DNA of 64,000 nt from an uncultured Draconibacterium sp. (GTDB lineage: Bacteria; Bacteroidota; Bacteroidia; Bacteroidales; Prolixibacteraceae): positions 5,229,001 through 5,293,000 of the forward strand of contig NZ_OY782038.1 in assembly GCF_963677575.1 (NCBI RefSeq), written 5' to 3'. The notes beneath the pieces were generated by a model. It was not told the origin of the DNA, searched no databases, and saw only the letters and a program-made list of their open reading frames with translations. A program made the position numbers and the translations under genes. Positions within the stretch are counted from its first letter, which is position 1; each line of letters begins with the position of its first letter. Positions 53,195 to 62,311 of the stretch are shown piece after piece.

Positions 53195-54121
53195 GTGAGT
53201 AATCAAAATAAAATACCAGTAACCATTATCACCGGCTTCCTTGGGGCCGGGAAAACGACTTTTATCAACTTTCTGCTGAAAACAAATCCCGACATTCAGT
53301 TTGCTTTGGTCGAAAACGAGTTTGGCGCTGTTCCCATCGATACCAAACTGATAAAAGGAGTTGATGCCAGCCAGATGTTCGAATTAAAACAAGGTTGTAT
53401 TTGCTGCACCATTTCTGATGAATATGAGTTGGTGCTAAAAGAACTCGCTGAACGTTTTCCGAATGTGGATCACCTGTTAATAGAAACAACGGGAATTGCT
53501 GATCCTGCACCTGTAATTCAGCCTTTTTTTGCTGATGAAGATCTGAAAGAACTTTACGAATATAACGGTGCGATTTGTTTGGTTGACGCCCTGAATTTTA
53601 ATAATCTTCCGGAAGAGGAAATGGCGTATAAACAATTGAATATTGCCGACCTGATTCTGCTCAATAAAACCGAAAATCTGGATGAAAAGAAGCAAGAAGA
53701 GCTTACTGCAAAAATGAATAAACTGGCTCCGTTGGCAAAAATTCAATCAACAAGTTTTGGGGAAGCAAAAGAACTAAATCTGATGGAACTGAAACAGCAT
53801 TCGTTTAACGCATATTCTTTTCTTTCGTATAAAAGCAATCATGCGTTGGTGCAAACCAAAACACTTTCTTTTTTTGCACCGTTAAACCGGGCCGATTTCC
53901 TTTATTGGCTGGAATACACACTCGATATTTATAAACAGAAAATCTACCGCTGCAAAGGAGTGGTGTGTTTTCAAAATGAACCTTTTGAATATATTTTGCA
54001 GGGAGTTGGCGGTCGTTTTGAACTGGAAGAAGGCGAGTTGATTATGGCGGTACCTGAAAGCCATATTGTTTTTATTGGAAAATTGGATGGGTTGGAATTA
54101 GACTTCAATCCGAAAATGTGA
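53195..54121 (+). CDS. CobW/COG0523 family GTPase
   Basis: A 308-residue G3E GTPase. The P-loop is GFLGAGKTT, the metal-binding CxCC motif is GCICCTI, the switch is ETTGIADPAPV and the base motif is LLNKTEN. The C-terminal domain (about 200-308) is the CobW C-terminal fold (SFFAPLNRADFLYWLEYTL). Such proteins deliver Zn, Co or Fe; which metal is unknown, and no Zur-type site was found. GTG at 53195 is chosen because the frame upstream begins only at a TTG (53180). Confidence 0.9.
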   Translation: MSNQNKIPVTIITGFLGAGKTTFINFLLKTNPDIQFALVENEFGAVPIDTKLIKGVDASQMFELKQGCICCTISDEYELVLKELAERFPNVDHLLIETTGIADPAPVIQPFFADEDLKELYEYNGAICLVDALNFNNLPEEEMAYKQLNIADLILLNKTENLDEKKQEELTAKMNKLAPLAKIQSTSFGEAKELNLMELKQHSFNAYSFLSYKSNHALVQTKTLSFFAPLNRADFLYWLEYTLDIYKQKIYRCKGVVCFQNEPFEYILQGVGGRFELEEGELIMAVPESHIVFIGKLDGLELDFNPKM

Positions 54122-54158
54122 ATTTCTCGCTGATTTTTTCAGAATCAAAATTTCTTAT

Positions 54159-54189
54159 TTGCGTAATTCTGCGAAATCTGCGAGAGATT
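54159..54189. repeat. GCGAAATCTGCGAGAG-type repeat
   Basis: The short sequence TTGCGTAATTCTGCGAAATCTGCG-like between convergent genes has the same GCG-spaced word style as the 50005-50135 pair. Single copy here. Confidence 0.3.
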
Positions 54190-54193
54190 CTTA

Positions 54194-55123
54194 TCAGCCA
54201 AGAAATGCAATCCAAAGCGGAATAATAATCACTGAAAGCAATGTGCCAAGTACCACAATTCGAGCTACCAGTTTTGTTTCCAGTCTGTATTGAACGGCCA
54301 GCGCATACGGGGTTAGTCCGAGTGGCATTGCCGAATCAAGAATAGTGGCTTTGAATTGAAAGTCGTTCAAACCAGCTGAACGTACTCCGAAATGGAGTAG
54401 CAGAGGGAAAACGATCATAGTTATTACCACAAAAACAAAAACTTTGGTCCATTCGCGTGGAGCGCCAATTTTGTTTTGCCCCAGGAATATTCCAAGCGAG
54501 AATAAGACAACTGCAGTAACCGATTCAGCAAAAAGACTGATGGTTTTATCGATAAACGCAGGGACTTTTAGTTGAAACAGTACGATGGCTACACCCACAA
54601 AAACGGAAATCAATAAAGGATTTTTGATCAAACCCAACAATAACTTTTTGGGATGGATACCTTCTTCGCTGGTTGATTCAATAAGAATAATACCAAGCGT
54701 AAGCAACCAGAAAACATAAACCGCAGACAGAACGGCGGCTACCGGCAAAATACGGTCGCCAAAGCTGTTGCGCAAAACCGGGATACCGAGGTAAGCCACG
54801 TTTCCAAATGAAAGGATAAGAAACAGCGAACTACGCAAACGCTTTGAAAATTTAAAGATTCGCGCAATAGGGAAGGCCAGTAACATACACACGGCAATGT
54901 ATGCCGAATTGATAAGAATGAGGCGTGTATAAGATTCGCCTTGCGGGTCGAGATGCATCAAAGATGCTATAACCAGTGCGGGGAAACCGATCCACAGTGC
55001 GTATTTGTTTAGCACATCTACCCAAGGCCCGTGAGCCGCTTTTGTGCGCGAAAAAAGTGTACCGGTAAAAATCACGAGAAACAGTGGAGCAACAGTCTTC
55101 AGGGCCAGTAGAAAATGTGCCAT
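54194..55123 (-). CDS. AEC family transporter
   Basis: A 309-residue membrane protein with ten predicted helices, of the auxin efflux carrier (AEC) family. GIPVLRNSFGDRIL and GLTPYALAVQYRLE are family landmarks. AEC members in bacteria export dicarboxylates or other organic acids; the substrate is unknown. ATG at 55123 is preferred to an in-frame start at 55165 because the latter would overlap the HAD gene. The two genes are 10 bases apart and likely co-transcribed. Confidence 0.88.
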   Translation of the reverse strand: MAHFLLALKTVAPLFLVIFTGTLFSRTKAAHGPWVDVLNKYALWIGFPALVIASLMHLDPQGESYTRLILINSAYIAVCMLLAFPIARIFKFSKRLRSSLFLILSFGNVAYLGIPVLRNSFGDRILPVAAVLSAVYVFWLLTLGIILIESTSEEGIHPKKLLLGLIKNPLLISVFVGVAIVLFQLKVPAFIDKTISLFAESVTAVVLFSLGIFLGQNKIGAPREWTKVFVFVVITMIVFPLLLHFGVRSAGLNDFQFKATILDSAMPLGLTPYALAVQYRLETKLVARIVVLGTLLSVIIIPLWIAFLG

Positions 55124-55133
55124 AAACCCTGTT

Positions 55134-55748
55134 TTACTTGTTTTCAGTAATTGCCCAATCGCCATAAACTATGTGTTCGCGCACATCGGTAATAAACATT
55201 CCTGCCTCTTTGGCAGCCGAAATTCCCAGGTCGCCATCTTCGAAAACCTGGCAAAATTGTGGTTCAACCCCCATCAATTCGGCACATTTTACAAAAGTTT
55301 CGGGATGTGGTTTGTGCTTTTGCACGTCGTCGGCAGAAATTACATAATCGAAATATTTGCGCAACCCAAGCGCTTTTAATTGCACCTCTGCGCTTTTTCC
55401 ACTTGCACCGGTTCCCACCGACATGGGTAGTTTCCCGTGGTAATTTCTTACAATCGCGATCACCTCTTCTATTGGTTCAAGCAAATGCGCCGCATCCCAA
55501 AATGTCTGCTGTTTCATTCGAACCAGTATTTCGGGCTGTTCATCCACATTGTATTGCTCAACAATTCGTTTCGCAAATTCGATAGTCGGGCGACCTGTCA
55601 TTTCATGAATGATATTCGGATCGAAATCAAAATTATATTTTTTGCCCACGATCTTCCATGTTTCAACATGTACCGGAAGCGAGTTCGACAAGGTTCCGTC
55701 TAAATCAAAAATTAAGGCTTTTGCCTCGGGATGAACTGTAATTGCCAT
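55134..55748 (-). CDS. HAD-family phosphatase, beta-phosphoglucomutase-like
   Basis: A 204-residue HAD-IA hydrolase. Motif I is IFDLDGTLSNSLP, motif II GTGASG, motif III is Lys in DVQKHKPHPE and motif IV FEDGDLG. The helical cap follows motif I. Its closest match by pattern is YqaB-type fructose-1-phosphatase. ATG at 55748 begins the fold; a frame open upstream to 55829 looks spurious. Followed by the AEC transporter gene. Confidence 0.9.
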   Translation of the reverse strand: MAITVHPEAKALIFDLDGTLSNSLPVHVETWKIVGKKYNFDFDPNIIHEMTGRPTIEFAKRIVEQYNVDEQPEILVRMKQQTFWDAAHLLEPIEEVIAIVRNYHGKLPMSVGTGASGKSAEVQLKALGLRKYFDYVISADDVQKHKPHPETFVKCAELMGVEPQFCQVFEDGDLGISAAKEAGMFITDVREHIVYGDWAITENK

Positions 55749-55846
55749 TGTAAAATTGTTTGCGTCAAAGTTAATACAACCAAAAAACCCGAAGATTGTT
55801 CCCTCGGCTTTTGTATAAGATTTAAACATGAGTTAAAGCGAGCTAT

Positions 55847-56584
55847 TTATTTTCTGGCTTCAATTTCCCACGCAATAACAATATTTGTACGCATTTCAAT
55901 TTCGTTTGGCGAAAGTACTGATGTAATATCCGCTTTTGCGTCAAGTGCAATTGGCATTATTTCAGCATTCATAAGTTCCATATTGGAGTTGCGAAGCCCT
56001 ATCATTCGGGGTTCTCCATATTGGATAGATTTGATTTTGCCCAATTGAACATCAGCACTTTTGGCAATAACAGTGGCTTTTTGTTGGGCATCTTCTACTG
56101 CCAGCTGAATCAATTTCTCTTTTACTGTTTCCATTTGTTCTTCCGAAAGGGCAAAGCTCAGATTAAAATTCGATTGCAGATTATCTTTTATCAGTTCAAA
56201 GATTTTATCATTCTTTTCATAATCTTTTTTGGTGCGAATGGTAACCGGAATATTCGCCTCGTAGCCTTCAAATACTGACTGCCGCAGTTGAGGATCGTAT
56301 TTTTGTACTTCCCGGATAGAAAAACTGTTTGTTTTTATCAGTTCTTCATCAATTCCGTTTTCAATAAACAGTTTCTTTATATCGTCCATTTTTTCAACCG
56401 ACATTTCTGCGCACTGTTTGTAATTCTCGTTTTTGACACTAAAATTTACAGTGAACGATATGTCTTCAGGAGCTAATTTTACTGATGATTTTCCTTCAAC
56501 AGTAATAATTCCACCTTGATTATTTTGAGCAAAAGAGCCGAGCGAAATGACAATAACGGCTAAGGATAAAATAATTTTCTTCAT
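55847..56584 (-). CDS. SIMPL domain (DUF541) protein
   Basis: A 245-residue secreted or periplasmic protein with a signal peptide (about 1-20, ending SLGSFAQ). The DUF541/SIMPL pattern is GIITVEGKSSVKLAPEDISFTVNFS and later NIEREVQKYDPQLRQ-type segments and PVTIRTKKDY. Members form oligomeric rings linked to oxidative stress and outer-membrane integrity. Single gene. Confidence 0.9.
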   Translation of the reverse strand: MKKIILSLAVIVISLGSFAQNNQGGIITVEGKSSVKLAPEDISFTVNFSVKNENYKQCAEMSVEKMDDIKKLFIENGIDEELIKTNSFSIREVQKYDPQLRQSVFEGYEANIPVTIRTKKDYEKNDKIFELIKDNLQSNFNLSFALSEEQMETVKEKLIQLAVEDAQQKATVIAKSADVQLGKIKSIQYGEPRMIGLRNSNMELMNAEIMPIALDAKADITSVLSPNEIEMRTNIVIAWEIEARK

Positions 56585-56681
56585 GACTTACTTTTTAATG
56601 ATTTTAAAGGTCTTTTGTTTGACCCGGTTCGCTAAAGTTACAAACTACATGCCAGAAGAAAGTTCATTTACTGAAATCGTC

Positions 56682-57794
56682 TTAATGTTTTTCTTTTTTT
56701 TGAAGCTCAACGATTTTTTCTACCGGTAAGGCTTCAATTTTATGACCATCTCGTCCTGTCGTTGTTTTTGCTGCTACCAGTGAATTCAAAATCGCTTCTT
56801 CGGTGGCCTCGATGGTAGCCAGGAAAAGGGGAGACATTTTATCGTTGTGCAGTTCTTTTGTCTCCATTACGGGCGCTTCTGCAGAATAAGGAATCCGGTT
56901 TTCCTTGGCTGTTGAGAAGGCAATCACATAATCGCCACTTCCGTTTGAGGCAATGCCCCCGGTTTTCGCCAGTCCCATAATCGCTCTTTTTGCCAGACGC
57001 TTTAGGTTACGCGGGCCGATTGGTGCATCAGTAGCAACTACAATCATACACGAGCCGTCTTCCTGGTTGCGTATCGATTCGCTGAAAGGAAATTTTCCCA
57101 AAGCCTCGGCGGCATTAAAATCATCGATCTTTAAAACGCCGCCAAAATTACTTTGTACCAATACGCCAACTGTATACCCACCTAATTCCTTAGGCAAAAC
57201 TCTGGATGACGTACCGATTCCGCCCTTAAATCCAAAACAGATTGTTCCTATTCCGGCACCCACATTTCCTTCTTCAACCGGTCCGTTTGTTGCCGATTCA
57301 ATGGCGCTTAAAACATGTTCTTCCTTTACATGGCGTCCTCTGATATCATTTAACCAGCCATCGTTGGTTTCGCCAACCACAGCGTTTACAGAGCGTACGT
57401 CTTTGTTCCGTTCCAGTGTGTAGGTGATTAAGGCATTACAGGCCACCGGAACACTAAGTGTATTGGTCAGAACGATAGGAGTTTCAATATTGCCCAACTC
57501 TTCAACCTGGCTGTAGCCGGCCAGTTTCCCAAAACCGTTGCCGATATAAATGGCAGCAGGCACTTTCTCTTGAAAAATATTTCCGGTATGGGGAATAATT
57601 GCAGTAACACCTGTACGAATATTTTCGCCTTCAACAATTGTTGTGTGACCAACTTTTACGTCATGAACATCGGTAATGGCATTTAATTTTCCGGGAATCA
57701 TTACTCCGGGGTTTATATCGTAATCGCGCAAGCGTTGCGAAAAAGCATAAGAAACGGTTAGGAAGAACAGTAAAAAAAGCGAGAATCGTAACAT
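56682..57794 (-). CDS. P1 family peptidase (DmpA-like)
   Basis: A 370-residue precursor with a signal peptide (about 1-19, ending VSYAFSQ). DmpA-like peptidases self-cleave at a catalytic Ser; GGIASNGSGDYVIAFST holds the likely nucleophile. Also seen are ITDVHDVKVGHTT, NAVVGETNDGWLND and VGAGIGTICFGFKGGIGTSS. They hydrolyse N-terminal residues of short peptides, such as D- or beta-amino acids. ATG at 57794 is chosen because it starts the signal peptide. Confidence 0.92.
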   Translation of the reverse strand: MLRFSLFLLFFLTVSYAFSQRLRDYDINPGVMIPGKLNAITDVHDVKVGHTTIVEGENIRTGVTAIIPHTGNIFQEKVPAAIYIGNGFGKLAGYSQVEELGNIETPIVLTNTLSVPVACNALITYTLERNKDVRSVNAVVGETNDGWLNDIRGRHVKEEHVLSAIESATNGPVEEGNVGAGIGTICFGFKGGIGTSSRVLPKELGGYTVGVLVQSNFGGVLKIDDFNAAEALGKFPFSESIRNQEDGSCMIVVATDAPIGPRNLKRLAKRAIMGLAKTGGIASNGSGDYVIAFSTAKENRIPYSAEAPVMETKELHNDKMSPLFLATIEATEEAILNSLVAAKTTTGRDGHKIEALPVEKIVELQKKEKH

Positions 57795-57865
57795 TTTTAT
57801 TTGTTTGATGAATGTGAGCCTTAAAAATACACTATTTTCAACACTCAATTCTATAATTCAATTTT

Positions 57866-58315
57866 ATGATACGGACTTTTATATTCAGCATTATCCTTTC
57901 CTTGTTTTGTTTTTCAGGATTTTCACAAGAGGAAATCACAAAAAGTGAAAAGGAGCATATTCTTTCTTTGCTCGATAAACAGGTAGAAGCCTGGAATGAA
58001 GGAAATCTCGAAAGATTTATGGAAACCTACTGGAAATCGGACAAACTTGTGTTTATGGGGTCGCGCGGACCAACATATGGCTGGCAGGCAACGTTGGACA
58101 GTTACAAAAAAGGTTATCCTGATAAAACAGCAATGGGGCATCTGGAACTTAAAATTCTTGACGTTAATAAAATTGACACCAAAACAGTTTTTCTAATCGG
58201 GCGTTTTGAGCTTACCCGCGAAATTGGTGATTTGGCAGGGCATTTTACGCTGGTTATTCAAAAGATAGATGGGAATTGGGTAATTATCAGCGATCATTCA
58301 AGTGGGGAAAATTAG
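57866..58315 (+). CDS. NTF2-like (DUF4440/SnoaL) secreted protein
   Basis: A 149-residue protein with a signal peptide (about 1-18, ending CFSGFSQ) and one NTF2-like domain. VEAWNEGNLERFMETYWKSDKL and FTLVIQKIDGNWVIISDHSS are typical. Members act as ligand-binding or ketosteroid isomerase-like proteins; function unknown. Its stop overlaps the stop of the anti-sigma gene by four bases (convergent). Confidence 0.85.
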   Translation: MIRTFIFSIILSLFCFSGFSQEEITKSEKEHILSLLDKQVEAWNEGNLERFMETYWKSDKLVFMGSRGPTYGWQATLDSYKKGYPDKTAMGHLELKILDVNKIDTKTVFLIGRFELTREIGDLAGHFTLVIQKIDGNWVIISDHSSGEN

Positions 58316-59634
58316 TTGTCGGATTTTTTGAAAACTACGCGTAGTCGAACTCTTGATTCAATTTTGCGGTTATTCTGAAAAGCAGGAGTCCAGTCCGGGC
58401 CATCCAGTACAATGTTTTTGGCACGTTCAAACAGTTTTGTGTTAGCGTTATTCATGTTTTCGAACGCTTGAATTTCTCCTGAAGAACTGATTGTCAATCG
58501 TAGTTTAACAACTACCTTTTTTGTTTCAAAATCTGTCGGCAGAACTGCTTGGTCATTTAAATAAGTTCTGTACTCGTTCATTCCGCAAATTGGCGCGGCA
58601 CTTGAATTTATTGGTTCGTCAACAACTACTGTGGTAGAGCCTGTAACAGTACTTTTTTTCTGTGTGCCATAACCAACCACAACAACCTCACTTAGAGCCA
58701 CATCATCACTTGTTAATGTTATGATATTGTCGGAGTCTTTTTGTGGATGAAATTCTGTTGATTCCATTCCAATAAAACTGGCCACAACCGGATTGGTGTC
58801 GTTTTCAAGCTCCAATTGGAAATTACCTTCAATGTCTGTTATAGTGCCATTATCCGTTCCTTTTTCAACAACGGTAACCCCCGGAAGTGGGAGCCCGTCG
58901 CTGTCGGAGAGAACCTGTCCACTAATGATATCGCCTTTTGATGAGGCACTTTTTGAACGTTGTTTCAGTGCGGGCTGAGTTTGTTCTACTTCTATTCCTT
59001 TTTGTATCGCAGCAATTTTTAATTCTATGTCTTCTGCCTGAGCTTGTTCCTCTTCAGGAACAGGGGTTATTTTTGTAATTAGTTCATCTTCAACTTCCGT
59101 TTCAATTTCAAGATGATCATCAAGTGTAATTACTGTCAGTTCTTCCTGAGCTTCAACCGCTTTCTCTTTTGCAGGTTGTTGTATTGCCCTTTTTTCAATC
59201 TCAATTTGTTGTTCCTCCGCCACTTCATTTTCAGTATCAACTTCTGTTTCGTTTTTTGCAGCAGCTTTTTCCACTGGTTCTGAAACCTCTTCTTCCACCT
59301 TATCTATTTTTACTTCACTGACTTTTTCGGTTGGATGTTCCTGACTTAGTTGCATCCAAATAATGCCCGAAGTTATGAGTAGCAGAATAGTTGCAGCAGC
59401 GGCAAAATAAGGTATTCTGCTTTTACGTTTATTATTGCCGGTTTTTTGAGACAGTTCATTCAAATCATTTTCGAAATTCGAAGAAGAAACGCTTTCAAAT
59501 CCGTCCATAGCTTCTGCTTCAAACGGATATTTTTGCAGTTCTTTTTCAAAAGCATTCCGCTCGACATCTGTCATTTCATTGGCCAGATACCGCCTGAATA
59601 ATTCCTTATCGATATGACTTTTCTTAGTACTCAT
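58312..59634 (-). CDS. Anti-sigma factor with carboxypeptidase-regulatory and TonB-like C-terminal parts
   Basis: A 440-residue single-pass membrane protein. The cytosolic N-terminus (1-72) is of the zinc-less anti-sigma type (ELFRRYLANEMTDVERNAFE). One membrane helix lies at about 76-96. The periplasmic part has a long acidic linker (Glu-rich, 100-215), a carboxypeptidase regulatory-like domain (about 232-300, GQVLSDSDGLPLPGVTVVEKG), a SusC-type EVVVVGYGTQKKSTVTG segment, and a TonB C-terminal-like domain (about 360-440, VVVKLRLTISSSGEIQAF). It overlaps the sigma gene by 11 bases, confirming that the two work together. Confidence 0.85.
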   Translation of the reverse strand: MSTKKSHIDKELFRRYLANEMTDVERNAFEKELQKYPFEAEAMDGFESVSSSNFENDLNELSQKTGNNKRKSRIPYFAAAATILLLITSGIIWMQLSQEHPTEKVSEVKIDKVEEEVSEPVEKAAAKNETEVDTENEVAEEQQIEIEKRAIQQPAKEKAVEAQEELTVITLDDHLEIETEVEDELITKITPVPEEEQAQAEDIELKIAAIQKGIEVEQTQPALKQRSKSASSKGDIISGQVLSDSDGLPLPGVTVVEKGTDNGTITDIEGNFQLELENDTNPVVASFIGMESTEFHPQKDSDNIITLTSDDVALSEVVVVGYGTQKKSTVTGSTTVVVDEPINSSAAPICGMNEYRTYLNDQAVLPTDFETKKVVVKLRLTISSSGEIQAFENMNNANTKLFERAKNIVLDGPDWTPAFQNNRKIESRVRLRVVFKKSDN

Positions 59635-60220
59635 TTTTACTTTCCAAACAAATTTTCAGGTTGCGTTTTTCATTCTGAATCAAACTCTTTATTTTTTTTA
59701 TTTCGGCTTTTAACTCGTCAGCTATTTCCCGGTAACTTTTGTTTTCAAAATAAAACAGCCGGATACTTTGCCGCTGTTCTGCCTTCAACCGTTTTATACA
59801 ATCTTCCAGTGCTTTTGCTGTCTCTTCGCTGTTATCCTCTCTGTCAATAGGATGCAATTCCGCTTCATTTTCCATAAAAACCGACAACTCTTCGTCGTTT
59901 GAAGTTAAAACAATTTTTCGCGATTTGTTTTTGCGCAGTTCCATCAAACAATGGTTTTTGCTAACTACGTACAGCCAACTTTTAAAGTTTTTTACCTGCT
60001 GATTAGGGAGGTCGGTTTGCAGCTTTTCATAAATTTCAATCACGGCATCTTTTGCCCGCTCAACATCTTTATAGTACTTCAAACATACCCCGTAAACCAA
60101 ATACATATAACGATTGTAAAGTTCACCCAGATATTCTGTTTCAAGTTTTTTCTGAAACAGATTGAGCAATTCATCATCGCTCAGGTTCCTGATATTTTTT
60201 TGAAATAGGGTAAGCCGCAT
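59624..60220 (-). CDS. ECF-family RNA polymerase sigma factor
   Basis: A 198-residue sigma-70 factor of the ECF type. Region 2 has LGELYNRYMYLVYGVCLKYY and KDAVIEIYEKL, with WLYVVSKNHCLMELRK for the -10 helix; region 4 has LKAEQRQSIRLFYFENKSYREIADEL, the DNA-binding helix-turn-helix. The divergent vWA gene and its own anti-sigma gene are its likely targets. The stop overlaps the anti-sigma start by 11 bases. Confidence 0.94.
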   Translation of the reverse strand: MRLTLFQKNIRNLSDDELLNLFQKKLETEYLGELYNRYMYLVYGVCLKYYKDVERAKDAVIEIYEKLQTDLPNQQVKNFKSWLYVVSKNHCLMELRKNKSRKIVLTSNDEELSVFMENEAELHPIDREDNSEETAKALEDCIKRLKAEQRQSIRLFYFENKSYREIADELKAEIKKIKSLIQNEKRNLKICLESKNEY

Positions 60221-60335
60221 TTTGGTATTAATAGCACCTAAAAGTAAGATAATTCAATTTTATTAAAAATTTTTTATGGAATTCAACACGCTGTTGCATC
60301 CAGTTAGTGAAATCAAAATTTTAAAACTTCAAATT

Positions 60336-62180
60336 ATGAAACAAATAGTTATTTCACTGGCCTTGTTTCTTGTGTTTTCGGGCATAGGATTGGCAACAGA
60401 GCAACGAATTATTTCGGGAACAGTTAGCGATGAAACAGGAGTTCCGCTTCCTGGTGTTACGGTGATGGTTGAAAATACATCGCGGGGAACAATTACTGAT
60501 CTGAATGGATATTACAGCATCGGCGTTAATCCTCAGGATAAAAAACTGGTCTTTTCGTTTATTGGAATGGAAACAGAGAAAATACGAATAAGTAAAGAGG
60601 ATACGATAAATGTAAAAATGATCAACGCTCAGGTTGCATGTGAAGAAGTGGTGGTGATTGGTTATGGAAGTAAAAGGAAGGTTCAGTTAACCAGCAGTGT
60701 TGCAATGGTGCCGGCAGGTCGTTCTTCCGCTTTAATTAGATATGATGATTCGGATTGGAATACTGAAAACTATTGCACAATTCATGAAAATGGTTTCAAA
60801 AATGTTAGTGTAAATCCCCTGTCTACTTTTTCTGTTGATGTTGACAATGCCTCGTATTCCAATGTTCGCAGGTATTTGAATTCAGGACAGCTGCCACCAA
60901 CCGATGCAGTTCGTATTGAAGAGATGATCAACTATTTTTCGTACGATTATCCGGAACCGACGGGTGAACACCCGTTTAGTGTGTTAACAGAAGTTTCGAC
61001 CTGCCCGTGGAACAGCGAAAATTACCTGATGCATATTGGTTTAAAAGGAAAAAGTATAGATAAAAGTGAACTACCTCCTTCAAACCTGGTGTTTTTGCTC
61101 GATGTTTCCGGCTCGATGAATTCGCCTTATAAATTACCCTTATTAAAACGTGCTTTTAAAATGCTGGTAAACGAGCTTCGTCCGAACGATCGTGTGGCGA
61201 TTGTGGTTTATGCAGGAGCAGCTGGAAAAGTGCTGGATTCTACACCTGGCAATGAAAAGACAAAAATTCTGGATGCCCTTGAAAAATTGAGTGCAGGCGG
61301 CTCAACAGCCGGAGGAGCCGGTATAAAACTGGCTTACAAAATTGCAGAAGAGAACATTATTGAAGGTGGAAACAATCGCATTATTCTTGCTACCGATGGT
61401 GATTTTAATGTTGGAGTATCGAGTACTTCGGAGATGGAACGATTGGTGGAACAAAAACGCGAAAATGGTGTGTTTGTTTCTGTTTTAGGTTTTGGCTCCG
61501 GCAACATTAAAGACGATAAAATGGAAACGATCGCCGACAAAGGAAACGGGAACTATGCTTATATCGACAATATTCAGGAAGCACGAAAAGTTTTTGTAAG
61601 CGAATTTGGAGGAACGCTTTTCACCATCGCCAAAGATGTAAAATTTCAGTTGGAATTTAATCCGAAACAAGTGAAAGCGTATCGTTTGGTGGGTTACGAA
61701 AACCGTTTACTGAATGATGAGGATTTTAACGATGATAAAAAAGATGCAGGTGAAATTGGGGCAGGACATACGGTTACAGCACTTTACGAAATTGTTCCGG
61801 CCGGAGCAGATGGAAATGCTCCTTCAATTGATCCGCTCAAATATCAAACAAGCAAAACTGTTTCGGGAAAAACCGGTGATGAATTACTGACGATAAAATT
61901 GCGTTATAAAAATCCTGATGAAAGAAAAAGTCAGTTGTTAGAATTGCCGATACAAAACGAATTAAAGGAAAAAACATCGGATGATTTTCGTTTTTCGGCA
62001 GCTGTTGCTTCATTTGGAATGTTGTTGCGAAAGTCAGAGTTTATCGGAAATACCACCATTGATTCGGTAGTGAAATTTGCCGAGGGAGCAAAAGGATCAG
62101 ATGCTGAAGGTTATCGCAGCGAGTTTATCCGTTTGGCAAAAACTGTTGAAGACCTGGAATTGCTGGCAGAAGAGAAATAA
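60336..62180 (+). CDS. vWA/YfbK-type protein with carboxypeptidase-regulatory N-terminus
   Basis: A 614-residue envelope protein. The signal peptide (about 1-21) is followed by a carboxypeptidase regulatory-like domain (about 25-100, GTVSDETGVPLPGVTVMVENT) and VVVIGYGSKRK, the same module as in the anti-sigma factor. Then a vWF N-terminal domain (LSTFSVDVDNASYSNVRRYL), a vWA domain with MIDAS LDVSGSMNS and ILATDGDFNVG, and the DUF3520 C-terminal domain. ATG at 60336 starts the signal peptide; upstream codons were not used. Divergent from the sigma gene, its likely regulator. Confidence 0.93.
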   Translation: MKQIVISLALFLVFSGIGLATEQRIISGTVSDETGVPLPGVTVMVENTSRGTITDLNGYYSIGVNPQDKKLVFSFIGMETEKIRISKEDTINVKMINAQVACEEVVVIGYGSKRKVQLTSSVAMVPAGRSSALIRYDDSDWNTENYCTIHENGFKNVSVNPLSTFSVDVDNASYSNVRRYLNSGQLPPTDAVRIEEMINYFSYDYPEPTGEHPFSVLTEVSTCPWNSENYLMHIGLKGKSIDKSELPPSNLVFLLDVSGSMNSPYKLPLLKRAFKMLVNELRPNDRVAIVVYAGAAGKVLDSTPGNEKTKILDALEKLSAGGSTAGGAGIKLAYKIAEENIIEGGNNRIILATDGDFNVGVSSTSEMERLVEQKRENGVFVSVLGFGSGNIKDDKMETIADKGNGNYAYIDNIQEARKVFVSEFGGTLFTIAKDVKFQLEFNPKQVKAYRLVGYENRLLNDEDFNDDKKDAGEIGAGHTVTALYEIVPAGADGNAPSIDPLKYQTSKTVSGKTGDELLTIKLRYKNPDERKSQLLELPIQNELKEKTSDDFRFSAAVASFGMLLRKSEFIGNTTIDSVVKFAEGAKGSDAEGYRSEFIRLAKTVEDLELLAEEK

Positions 62181-62203
62181 GTAGAATCAGTTTGTCAGGA
62201 ATG

Positions 62204-62252
62204 CAGGGATTAAAACAAGTCTGGAAGGAAAAGTTTTAATCCCTGTTTTTTC
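62204..62252 (+). terminator. Terminator after the vWA gene
   Basis: CAGGGATTAAAAC (62204-62216) is perfectly complementary to 62233-62245 (13 base pairs) around a 16-base loop, followed by TTTTTTC. Confidence 0.8.
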
Positions 62253-62311
62253 TCATGGCTGGATAAGCAGAACTTTTGCTATTTTCGGACTTCAATTTTA
62301 AAATCGAAAAA

